Source: Fagopyrum homotropicum (Eukaryota; Streptophyta; Magnoliopsida; Caryophyllales; Polygonaceae). From it: a stretch of 64,000 nt of DNA. Below, in pieces: positions 35,905 through 47,000 of the stretch (position 1 is the stretch's first letter; each line of letters begins with the position of its first letter). The stretch is taken from assembly GCA_033239125.1 (NCBI GenBank), contig BSWB01000001.1:162525481-162589480 (forward strand), given 5' to 3'. Under the pieces are notes generated by a model that was not told the DNA's origin, searched no databases, and saw nothing but the letters and a program-made list of their open reading frames with translations. The position numbers and the translations under genes were made by a program.

Positions 35905-38774
35905 ATGGCAAAGGACCGTGGCGGATCGCCAAAGCCACACAACGATCTCGGATCAAGGAATAGACGTATAACTTGGTTCATAGTAGTAAGCAGCCTTTGT
36001 ATTCTATTCTACATTCTAGGATCTTCGCAAAACCGGAGACCAACAACTTTCACTGATTTTCAAGATCAAATCGGAAGCAAAGAATCCGATTGCAATCCTC
36101 TTCGATCATCCCAACAAAACCCTAATATTTCCGCGAAATCTCCTCTATCTTCAACTATATCACTAGACTTTGAAAGCCACCATCAAATGATCATCAACAC
36201 ATCACATAAATCATTGCCTGATTTTCCTATATGTGACATGGTTTATAGTGAGATCACTCCTTGTCATGATCCTAAAATAGGAAGGTTGTTTGATAGAGCC
36301 ATGTTTAGATACAAGGAGAGGCATTGTCCTCCTAAAGAAGAGGTTATGAGGTGTTTGATTCCGGCGCCGCCTAAGTATAAGACGCCGTTTAAGTGGCCGA
36401 AAAGCCGAGATCATGCTTGGTTTTATAACATTCCTCATAAGGAGCTTAGTATTGATAAGGCAAAGCAGAATTGGATTAAGTTGGAGGGTGATTACTTCAA
36501 GTTTCCTGGTGGTGGTACCATGTTTTCTCGTGGAGCTGATAGCTATATTGATAATATTAATGCTCTTATTCCTCTTACTTCAGGCCATATCAGAACTGCC
36601 ATTGATACCGGTTGTGGGGTATGTTAATAGCTAGTTGGTTATTGAAGTGTAAATGAATTAGAGTAGGGTTTCATCAATGTGAGCACCTGTCCAAAACCGC
36701 ACAAACCGCAACCAAATTGAGCCGCTTTGTTGCGGTTTGGATGTGGTTTTTTGAGGTTTGATTCAACAATCGAACCGCAAACCACAATACAAAATATGAT
36801 GAACCGCAAATCGAACCGATTAGTTATGGTTCGGTTGGGGTCTGAACCGCAATTTGCGGTTTTGGTTCGGTTTTGTTCACCGAACCAACTTATGCTCAGC
36901 CCTAGTTGTTATGCAATTCGAGTTGTGGTATGCGCGGTCGAGATCGAGTCAAACCATTGTGCTCATACTTAACTCATTTATAAAGTGAACAAGTTCGAGT
37001 CGATCTCAAGTAGCTCAACCCATAAAACTCTTACTAAAGGTTGACTCATTGAGTTATTTTAGGGTTGTTATTCAAGTCGACTTGTTATTCAAGTCGAATG
37101 AGTCGATCTTTAGAAAGTGAATGATCAAGTCAAGTTTAAACATATTTCGTAATGATGCAATGTTTATTTGTGAAATTTTGGGTTTCTCTCTTCACTATAA
37201 GGGGACTCTTCATTTGATCCTTTGTCTTATGATACCATTCGGATGAGTTGTTAGGTTGCGAGTTGGGGTGCTTACTTACTCAAAAGAGACATCATTGCCA
37301 TGTCCTTTGCACCAAGGGATACTCATAAAGCACAAATACACTTTGCCCTAGAGCGAGGCGTCCCAGCCATGATTGGCATCATGGGTTCTCAAAGACTACC
37401 TTATCCGGCTAGGGCTTTTGACTTAGCTCATTGTTCTCGTTGCATGATTCCTTGGGATAGCTATGGTATGTTTAAACCTATTAATATATGCAAAATATAT
37501 GATCAAGTGATTCATATATATACAATGTTGTAGGTGGAATGTATTTGATAGAAATCGATAGAATTCTAAGGCCGGGTGGTTATTGGATTCTTTCCGGACC
37601 TCCGATAAGGTGGAGAAAACACTATAAAGGATGGAAAAGAACTCAAGAGGACCTAAAACAAGAACAAGACTCCATAGAAGCCATTGCCAAGAACTTGTGT
37701 TGGAAGAAACTCGTCGAGAAAGGCGATCTTTCGATTTGGCAAAAGCCTATCAACCATGTCCAATGCACCAAGCTCAAGAAAGTCTATCCAACAACTCCAA
37801 TTTGTGGGCCTGAAGATTCTGATGTTGCTTGGTATGCATTTTCAAATTTCTTCTCTTCATTCAAAACTTGTGTTATGTAACTAAACTATGTCATATAGGT
37901 ACAAAGACTTGGAGTATTGCATTACACGGTTACCCGAAGTGAAAAAACCCGATGAAGTGTCCGGTGGAAAGCTCGAAAAATGGCCGGCACGAGCTTTTGC
38001 CGTGCCTCCTAGGATAATCAGCGGATCAATCCCAGGAATCACAGTCGAGAATTTCAAAGAGGATAATGAGTTGTGGAAGAATAGAGTTTCATACTATGAT
38101 AAAATCTTAGGTCCTCTTCACAAAGGGCATTATCGTAATATCATGGATATGAATGCTTATTTTGGTGGCTTTGCTGCAGCTCTTGTGAAGTTTCCGGTTT
38201 GGGTTATGAATGTTGTACCGGCCGGGTTCAACCCAAACACTCTAGGGATTGTTTACGACCGCGGTTTCATTGGTACTTACCACGATTGGTGCGAGGCCTT
38301 CTCGACTTATCCTCGAACTTATGATCTCATTCATGCCGAAAGAATTTTTAGCATGTACAAAAATAGGTAATATGCTAACTTGTCATCTAAAGTTGGGAGA
38401 ATCCGAATCTAGTATATAAAGTTGGTGGATTACGTCTCCCATTGTCATTCGACTTTAGGATGAAACTCCGCCTGTTTTATGTGTTGGAGTCGAGAATCAT
38501 TACTATGAACACAAATCTAAGCTGACCCTCATGTTGGTGGCACAGGTGTGACATTACTGACATTTTGTTAGAGATGGATAGAATTCTAAGGCCCGAAGGG
38601 ACGGTTATTTTCCGCGATATGGTGGAGGATTTGGTGAAGATCGAAGAAATAACAAGTAGGATGAAATGGAAGGCTCGGATCATCGATCATGAAACCGGAC
38701 CTTTTAACCCGGAGAAGATCCTTCTTGCTACAAAAACTTATTGGACAGGTGAAATTGAAGACAAGAAGGATTAG
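35905..38774 (+). CDS. PMT: PMT-family (QUA2-type) putative pectin methyltransferase
   Basis: Five exons: 35905-36618, 37255-37465, 37534-37831, 37899-38366, 38546-38774. Splice sites are GT-AG and phases agree; the protein is 639 residues, normal for the family. A short cytosolic N-terminus is followed by one membrane span (~23-41, WFIVVSSLCILFYILG), giving a type II Golgi protein. The lumenal part has the S-adenosylmethionine motif AIDTGCG-VASWGAYLL across the exon 1/2 junction, the family blocks FPGGGTMF, LAHCSRCMIPW, LRPGGYWILSGPP, and the second-half blocks RNIMDMNAYFGGFAAALV, WVMNVVP and LRPEGTVIFRD. The whole sequence most resembles Arabidopsis PMT17/PMT16-type members as I remember them. 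The family is thought to methyl-esterify homogalacturonan during its synthesis. Introns 1 and 4 contain repeat DNA, and a broken copy of exon 5 lies at 40006-40135. Confidence 0.95.
36663..37140. repeat. Two hAT-like repeats inside PMT intron 1
   Basis: An AACCGC/GCGGTT-word element ends with CTTATGCTCAGCCCTA near 36905, and a candidate left end TAGGG lies near 36674. A second element begins TAGGGTTGTTATTCAAGTCG at 37060 in a GAGTCGA-word background. Neither has a confirmed 8-bp duplication. Together they fill most of the 636-bp intron. Intron splice sites are intact. Confidence 0.45.
38388..38490 (+). repeat. LTR-family fragment in PMT intron 4
   Basis: Words AAGTTGGGAGAATCCGA, AGTATATAA, GTGGATTACGTCTCCC and CGACTTTAGGATGAAACTC follow the same order as the minus strand of the solo LTR at 39530-39730. 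The fragment occupies most of the 179-bp intron and has no clear ends. Confidence 0.45.
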
Positions 38775-39529
38775 GCAAAATTAGGTCAAAATGTGGAGTT
38801 ATTGTTTGAGGATAATTATTGATTTAGAATTGTACAATAGGGATATGCTATCAAATTTTGGTGGTTTGACATTCATTTATAATTTGATATGTTTTTGTGC
38901 AGTGTTGAATGTAAGTTTGGGTTTTGTATTCATGTTGTTTCTTTTAATGCATTATGAAGATGAAAACAATGAACCCATATAACCTAATTGTAGGTTGTGG
39001 ACTATGATCTATGAATATAGGATCATTGAATTTTTGTCATTATTACATTGTCGTTTGGTAGGAGAAATGCATAAGTTACAACTACAATTAAGAATAGAGA
39101 GTTTATCGATGTAGATAATGTTTTTGTTAAGAGCAAGTTCACCCGTTCAGTTTTAAACGGTTGCTACATATATAAATTGATGTTGCAACATCCATTAATG
39201 AACAATGGTCTCCATCCGTATGTTTTAATTGATTTTTTTATGACAGTTGGTGAACTTGAAAATTTCAAAGGATAGAATCCTAATACTTAACCAGATTAGT
39301 ATTACGTCTTGTATCTATATGTCTTGTTGTTGTGGTTAGTGTCAATATTGTCCGAGTCTCGTAGCATAGTTCCTTAATAACAACTTCCAACGATAATACT
39401 TACATTAGTACTAAGTTTTAAGTAGCCTACCGGAGGGGACCAAGTAGTTGAGGATATTAATGCTAAAAATGGGTGGAGCCACGGTATTTATTCAACGGGG
39501 CCAAAGTTTTAAATGTGGTTCATATGTTT

Positions 39530-39730
39530 TGTCAAAGTCAGATACATACGGACCGTACAACGGAGTTCGTGTGCATATGAGCGCAAATGTCGTTAGGCTC
39601 AAGGCTAACATATAAACCCGACAGAGTTCCATCCTAAAATCAATTGACAATAGGAGGAGGAGTCCACCAGGATTATATACTGGGCTCATAATTCTCCCAC
39701 TTTTGATGTGGGAACCTATTATCTCCAACA
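39530..39730 (-). mobile_element. Solo LTR, 201 bp, with 5-bp TSD
   Basis: Read on the minus strand it starts TGTTGGAGATAATAGG and ends CTTTGACA, the TG...CA ends of an LTR. The 5-bp direct repeat TGTTT flanks it at 39525-39529 and 39731-39735. The short length suggests a small non-autonomous (TRIM-like) family. The related 38388-38490 fragment lies ~1 kb upstream in the opposite orientation. Confidence 0.75.
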
Positions 39731-40005
39731 TGTTTTTATATGTTAAGTTGAAAATAATGATTAAAATTCATCTAGACGACAATAAAATAGTTTTATATTA
39801 TAAATTAGAAACCACCGCTGAAAAATAGCTCGTTCATTTATAAATTGGATAAACTCATCTTACGAGTTCTCATATTATTAGCATGCGTATGCGCGCTCGT
39901 ATGCACATAACCTTACTTTACAGTCCAATAGACTTTAACAACAATCTATTTGCACGTTTTTACTAAGGGACGAGAATCACTACTATGTTGTGTTACAAAC
40001 TTACA

Positions 40006-40135
40006 AGTGTGATATTACCGACACTTTGTTAAAGATGAGTATAACTTTAAGGCCATAAGGAAGTCAAGGGACGGTTATTTTCCGCGACATAATAATGAAT
40101 TTGGTGAAGGTTGAAGAAATCACAAGTAGGATGAA
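40006..40135 (+). pseudogene. Broken partial copy of PMT exon 5
   Basis: The segment aligns by eye with the start of PMT exon 5 (38546-38680): GTGTGATATTACCGACA, then GGGACGGTTATTTTCCGCGA, then TTTGGTGAAGGTTGAAGAAAT and CACAAGTAGGATGAA. It carries a ~12-bp insertion after AAGGCC, stops and substitutions. Similarity to the end of intron 4 (CGAGAATCA-TACTATG) occurs just upstream, so it came from genomic DNA and not from a processed transcript. Confidence 0.8.
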
Positions 40136-40610
40136 GGAGTATAAGATATATCATCGTAGATGGTATCAATGTAGACACTCTTCTAGTAGATGAGCTTGGA
40201 GATTAAAAGAGAGGGAGTTTCACTCTAAAATGAGACAAGAAACAACTATTGTAAAGTTTTTTTGTTATACAACATTGTTATGATTTCATTTTAAATTCAC
40301 AGTTTTTAGATATATTTATTTTTTTATCTTATATTATAAATTATTTTTAAAAATATTTTTATTGATATCGATATATTTTACGATGATAAAAAAATTAAGT
40401 TTAAATATTACGAATTTTAAGTAAGTTAGGGTTACGAAATTAGTATAAACGTAATCTCAAATCACAATTATATATCATCTGGGACATTCGAGCACTTCAC
40501 CAAATAACGTTTGTGATTAGATCTGGAAACTTGATACACAACCCAAAATAATAAAAAAAAAAAAAAATTCAAAATGGAATTCCAACAAAAGCTAAGCTTG
40601 ATGAAAGAAA

Positions 40611-41455
40611 AATTGCCGTAAATGAGCATTTTGAATTATACAACCACCACCTCGAGGACTTGTGTCACTTGCTTATTGAATGCTCATTCAGTAAACAAAT
40701 CATTGTCAAAATCAACAAGTCAATCCTGACCGAACTGAACAACATTAGTCTTGACAATAAAAAAATTAAAAAAAAAAACTCATGACATCCTACGGGGAAG
40801 TAAAAATAAAATTGGACTTAACAACATGCTCACATGTCTTGCACCTATTTGATGGAGCATCTAGTTCTTGAGAAACAAAATAACTTTTGGTAATGAGCAT
40901 ACTGATCCTTGTAATTAGGTTATCATTTTCATTAACGACCAAATTCATAGGTGGGAAATTAATATAATTGATGAGAGTGATTACGATATGAAACAACAAT
41001 ATAAGAACATTAATTCTAAAAAAAAAAAGAAAAAACACAACATTAAGTGGATAAACCAAAACCTGATATCCACAAACTTAATTTTGATGGATCAAAACAC
41101 AATTCGTTAATAACATCCATTGACTTTGTGAATCGGGATCACAATGGTGATGTTGCTAGCCTCGATGCAAAAAAAAAAAACTTTAACTCGGCAATAAAAA
41201 ACCGAAGCTTATGCCCTTAAATCGGGTTAGCTATTAGATTACAAATAGAAAAGATCGAAATCGAAGGTGATAACGTTTGTGTTATCAAGACACTCTAAGG
41301 TTTGTGAAATTGTTTGTGGGAGGTCGTGATGATTTTATCCGACTCCAGATTGGATCTTCGTTTCATCGACGGAGTCCAAATCAGAAATGTTTTCTAGGGA
41401 AATAAACCGTGTTGCTGACCGATTGACTCATTTGTGAATATCGACCCCAACACTT
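40611..41455 (+). pseudogene. Decayed LINE 3' region: zf-RVT plus RNase H-like domain
   Basis: A zf-RVT-like piece reads LEDLCHLLIECSFSKQIIVKI (40650-40712). It is followed by an RNase H-like (RVT_3) domain: KLNFDGS...FVNRDHNGDVASLDAK (from ~41060), EGDNVCVIKTL, and after a frameshift REINRVADRLTHL near 41410-41445. Stops and at least one frameshift make it non-functional. The two domains occur in the order found at the C-terminus of plant LINE proteins. The 41128-41455 part matches 28985-29341. Confidence 0.7.
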
Positions 41456-41459
41456 TTTT

Positions 41460-42847
41460 TTCTTTTTCTTAAGATCCCACCAAACTCCGTATTCTCATCT
41501 AAAAGAATATTATTTTAATTTAAAAATATTATTTTTCATTAACTTCATGCCACAATTCATTTTCTTGTGCATTTTAATTTTGTAACTATACTAATTTATA
41601 AATAACTAAAAACATTAATACAAATAATAGTTATATTGTTTTCATTTTTAGTATTACCACAATCTTCAATATAATCTTAAGATATTCTTCTTATATTTTT
41701 TTGAAAATTTTTCCACTTTTGATTGTAAAATGATTAGATAGTTTATTATCCTAACTTTAACTTATAAATATATAATTATTATATTAATTAGGAGATAATC
41801 AATAGCTTAACAAATGTATAAATTATTATAATATAGTTATTATATCTTTTTAATTTTAAAAAAATATTATTAAAACTACCTAAATTTTATAATTGTACTT
41901 TTTAAATAGATAATTAAAATTTATATTTTAATTTCAAAATTTTATTTTTATTTTTCTTTTAATTTTTTATTCACCTTTATCATCTTCATAAATAATTTAC
42001 TAGCATTAACTTTAAATAAGATATGTAATATTGTATTTTATTTTAAAAAAAAGTATTTAAATCACCTAATATAATTTATTTAGTAGAATTTTTTAAAAGT
42101 ACTCTATTATTAAAACTATTATGATGTATCAATATTGTTTTAAAATTTTTTTTAAAATTATTTACCTATTAAATAAAATTATTTTTAACGATATATTCGA
42201 TTTTCTTATCCGAAATTACACTAATATTATTAATGAGTAGATTGCATTAAATACTATTGGAAAATATCAACTCTATTTGGTATATTCCTAGAATAAGAAA
42301 AAGAAAAGAGATATACACCAACCACTTGCATCCTTTTGGATAATTTTTTATTTAGCTGGACATAATATAAGTGTACAAAAAACGAGTTTAGTTATCGTTT
42401 ATGACTTGATTTTTGTAAAAAGTTAATATTAACTTTGGAAATTGGCTATAATATATGTACAACTTTTTAAAAATAAAATAAAGATTAAATTTTGAGGTTG
42501 ACTGTAATTTGTAATGTAAGTATTTAGTAATCTTTTAAGCTTTAACTATGGTATACACTATACACAGTATTCTTACCAAAAAAAACTATACACAGTATAT
42601 TTTTCCCCCTTGATTAGTCGGATTAGATCGGTATATGCTCGCTCTACGTTAAATCGTGTATTTTACCGAAAAGTACACATTTATAGATGGGTCTTATTTT
42701 TCTAAAATTATCTTAGCCTTAGGTGGATTTTAAAAATTGTATTGAAAAAATATCACTCTATAAAAGGTAATTGAAAATAATAAAAATTTGAAGTGAGGAT
42801 AAATTTAATGGTCGAAATTCATTCAATTTTAGGTAAAGTTTTATTTA
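41460..42847. repeat. AT-rich gene-free DNA, related to 8.0-8.4 kb
   Basis: Very AT-rich. Reverse-complement similarity to about 8040-8420 is suggested by ordered words but limited by low complexity. No gene was recognised. Confidence 0.3.
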
Positions 42848-43195
42848 GGGGTGTATTCCATCAAGACTTTTAAAGATTTTGGCTGATTCTAAATAATCAT
42901 AGAAATTTAATTATATATAGAGTCAATACAGATTTTGTGAAAATATTATGTGTTGGGGGAAGACTTCTATAAAGTTTAGGTATGTATATAAGTAATAAAG
43001 AATCCTACAAAATCAATGAAATAATAGATTCTTTTAAAATCAACAAATTTTTAAATACCATAGGAATTTTATGTAAAATTTTAAATCCTAATTGAATATC
43101 AAAAAATTTATATGGGCTTTTAAAAATCTATATTATATACCCATAGACTTTTAAACTCCAAAAAATTATTGTAGAATCTTAAATGAATACACCTC
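42848..43195 (-). mobile_element. Tourist-like (PIF/Harbinger) MITE, copy 1
   Basis: A 348-bp element with ends GGGGTGTATTCCATCAAGA and GAATACACCTC, flanked by TTA at 42845-42847 and 43196-43198, the 3-bp duplication of Tourist/PIF-Harbinger MITEs. It is in opposite orientation to copy 2, 25 bp away. No transposase is encoded. Confidence 0.85.
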
Positions 43196-43220
43196 TTAGA
43201 AATTCAACGTAACTTTGTAA

Positions 43221-43566
43221 GAGTGTATTCAATTAAGATTTTACAGGAATTTTTTGGAGTTTAAAAGTCTATGGTATTCAATATAGATTTTTAAATGTCC
43301 ATATAAATCTTTTGGTATTCAATTAGGATTTTAAATTTTCTATTAAATTCATATGATATTTGAAAGTTTCTTGATTTTAAAAGAATCTATTATTTCATTA
43401 ATTTTGTAGAATTCTTTATTGCTTATATAAATTACCTAAAGTCTATAAGAGTTTCTCCCACCGCATAAATTTTTTTACAGAATCTGTATTGACTCTATAT
43501 AAAATTAAAATATCTCACGGAATCAAGATATTCTATAATTATTAAAAGTCTGAATTGAATAAACCC
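43221..43566 (+). mobile_element. Tourist-like MITE, copy 2 (inverted to copy 1)
   Basis: A 346-bp element beginning GAGTGTATTCAATTAAGA and ending TTGAATAAACCC, flanked by TAA at 43218-43220 and 43567-43569. Shared interior words (TTTTTTGGAGTTTAAAAGTCTATGG, TATTCAATTAGGATTT) show it is the same family as copy 1, with which it forms a ~720-bp inverted repeat. It ends about 155 bp before the TATA box of the next gene. Confidence 0.85.
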
Positions 43567-43716
43567 TAAATCGATTATTGATCGTACTACGTTATTTTTT
43601 ATAAATAAAAATTAAATAAATAGAATATTAAAAATTGTGCATTTGTGTTCATTGTTGTACACAAAAGTTGTGTGGTCATACGAGCATAAACTCACTACAG
43701 AAATCCTATTTCCAGG

Positions 43717-43731
43717 ACACGTATATAAACC
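43717..43731 (+). promoter_or_regulatory. TATA box of the TMPIT-like gene
   Basis: CACGTATATAAACCC lies about 275 bp before the start codon at 44004 and is the clearest TATA match upstream. Transcription would begin near 43755. Confidence 0.55.
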
Positions 43732-44003
43732 CTCAAAGAGCCAAATCACATAACCTTCGCATAACACATAGAGATGTCGTTGTTCTTGTTGGACCTTCCT
43801 CTTCGTTCTCGTCTTCTCCATCTCCAATTTCAAATCTCCCTACCTGTTGAATCAATTTCTTATCATTCCCGCAGATTGTGGTTCTGAAAAGTCGGAATCT
43901 TACCGATCGATCGAGTTTAGGGATAGTGTGGTAGGCGGTTGTGGTAATCGAGCGATTGATTGTTTGATCGAAGTTTTCATTGAGGTTTTCTAGGGGTTTG
44001 GTG

Positions 44004-47000
44004 ATGGAGGATAGTGATAGTAGTGGTAGAGTGACGAGAATAGAGGAGGAAGTTTCGAATGTCTTGGAGCAGGCTAAGGAACTGCAAGATTCGGCTGCGT
44101 CTTTCATCTCGAAGTCGTCGAAAGAGGAGCAATTGCTTCGGCAACGTGCTCTTGCGCTTGATTCCTCTATTCGCAAGCTTCGTTCCGCTGTTTATTCTCT
44201 TGTTGGTGATAAACTATTGGATCCCAAGCTTGCCGAGAAGGTTTTTTGGGTTTTTCTTTTTGATCCGTGGATTGGTTGGATTTGTTTGGCAATTGTGGTT
44301 CAATTTGATTGAAGCAACGACTATTTGCAGCTAGAAGATGAATTAAGCAGAGCTGGATGCGTCCTTATCGATGGAGATGTTTCTTCCTTTCTTCCTGGAA
44401 AAGCTCAGGGTTCGTTACTGCTCTCTAGCTTCAATTGGAATTTTTTGAATGATCTGATACTTGATAGATCCTTGGATGTTATTTCACACATGATTTTTGC
44501 TAGCAGGCCGATTTTTGAAGATGTTTATAGGTCCTATCAACGTCCGAGCTACTAGGAAAGATGTGCAGCTGAAAGTTAAAGAGGAGTATAACAGTTACAG
44601 AGTAGGCAGTCTTTCTCATGTTTCTCCGGTTTCCCAATGTTTTTGTCTACTTAATTTCTGGACTGGCTGTAGCTTGATTTCATGTATGAACGCAATTTTG
44701 GTCACTCTTTCAAACTTATTTGAGTCTCTAGTAACCTAGTCAGATCCCCTGTCTTCTTTGGAAGAGCTACAAAAATCGATTAAAAAAGGCTCTACTCTAA
44801 CCTGCTATGCATTTCAGTGATTCGTTGCTAACCAATGATGGGTATCTTAGTTGCAAGGAGACTTATCTCCAATCTTGTTGAATGATGTAAACTTCCTTCC
44901 TTTGCTCTACTTAAGCCAATTCTTGCATGTTTTATGCTGGTGTGAAGTAAAAGCAAAGGAGTGTGGTATGACAATATTATTGAGAAGTTACTTGGGAAGA
45001 AGACTTTATGCTGAAGCCAGTAAGTTAATTTAGGACATTGATTACCAAACTGTCTGGGCCAATAGGAGAATTATATGTAGAGTTCGCTGTTAAGTTTATT
45101 CAGGGAGTTTCCTGAAACTATCATCAATGTACACAACCCATGGTAAAAGGACCTGTTTCTAGTGCTGGTTTAAATGTGAGGTTATTTATTTTCCAATGTG
45201 CGGTGTTCCGAAAAACAATCTTAAAAATGTTCAAAATTTACGAGGACAAGCGACCCTCATTTGTCCTGTGGTAGGTCAGGGTAACTCTTGTTCCTTTTGA
45301 GTGATACGGTGGTTTGAATTTGAGAGATTTCTTTCCAATCTGCTTTGTTCCAAAAAACAATCTCACAATGCTCAAAGTTTATGAGTGCAAGCTTCCCTAA
45401 TTTGTTGTGATGTATGTCAGGGTAGTTCTTGCTCCATTTGAGTGATACAGTGGTGAAACAAGGAAAACCCTTAGGCCCCTTAGTAGCACATTTGTTAGCT
45501 ATACTTTTTGGCAATCCATAGAAGAGCTTCAGTTAAAGAGCTACCTTGTGCCTGTAAGGATGCAGCTGAAGTGAAGCTTGTTTTATTACATGATTATGTG
45601 TGTTTTTGTGCTTAGGATACCTTCAAACACATAAATAAATCTCAGAGGAATCAAAGGTTTCCTGTCACTGAGACTCGGAACTTGTGACTCTTGTACTTTG
45701 TAGTTGCAACTTGCAAGTTGTGACTCTTGTACTTGTGGATTGCAACTTAGAATAGTTCTGCAGTTATACATGTGTGTTTTGTGCTTTTGATATTGTTTCA
45801 AGCTTCTGCAATTACTGGCATTATTAACCCTATTAGGAAATTCTACATTGGACTTTTTCTATGATAAATATGTGCTCTTCTTAGGTGACCGGGCATTAAC
45901 AATTGGAAATTTTATTTCCTATTGAGAAAATATATTCTTTCTTGTTGATTTGCTTCTTTCATTTGGCTTGCACCAGGGATGTTTTTCTGTAAATCCATTA
46001 TAGTCACCCTTTTGTTTGAATGAACTGTCTTCTACTCTTCTCTGAGGAAAAAAAAATTATAACTACAGAAGACAGAAGTACAAACTGTAAAGTTGAACCT
46101 TACCAAATAAATTTCCAACCCTTGATTATAAACCCCACAAACACTGTGTGATTCAAGAAAATAAATTTCCAACCCTTGACATGATTAAATTCGCAACAGC
46201 TCACTTATATTTGAACCTAGGCTGATTGAGTTTTCTCTTGAGCAGGATAGAACGGCATTACTCTTTCTTCTTTTTCCATCAATACTACTAATTCTAGGAT
46301 CAAGGATTTGGGAAGGTTGCTTGCCAGCATTTCCCGTGCAACTGTATCAGGTAACTAAACTTGCCTCTTGAAGATGCTGCGGTATAGTATGCTAGATTGT
46401 CATTTCTTCTGCTTTTGTCAGGCATGGCTTTTGTTCCTCTACATGGGTTTAGCGTTGCGTGAGAACATTTTAAGGGTGAATGGAAGTGATATTCGTCCTT
46501 GGTAAATACACCTACCTCTATGTACTGGTTTTTCTTGGGTGCTTAATGTCTCCTTCAATCCTGTAGCTTATGTATGAACATTAGATGTGGTTGACTTGTA
46601 TTTTAGCTAGCATGATAGAAAATCTCGAATTGTTATCTTTCACGGTGTACATATTTAACACAGAACTCTTTGTTGTACTTGTGAGTAGTCTATAATCTCC
46701 CCCATTTTATCTTGTTTACATGTTATCATAGAAAGTTTTGGTACATTGTTGTAATAATCATAACAAAACCTCGCTACCAAATTAATAATAATAACAGTAA
46801 CAACAAAGCATGGTCATAACATCCCCAGACCATCTTATCTTGTCGACTCTTTTGAATATCCCCCTTGTGCTTCAACTGCTATTTTTGAACAATTGTTAGG
46901 GTTGACCTGAATGCAGCTTATCATTTGCATTTATTTTCAGTTTCACTCCCTCCAGTACTTGTCATTATATTTTCCAATCTGATCACAATTATGAAATGCA

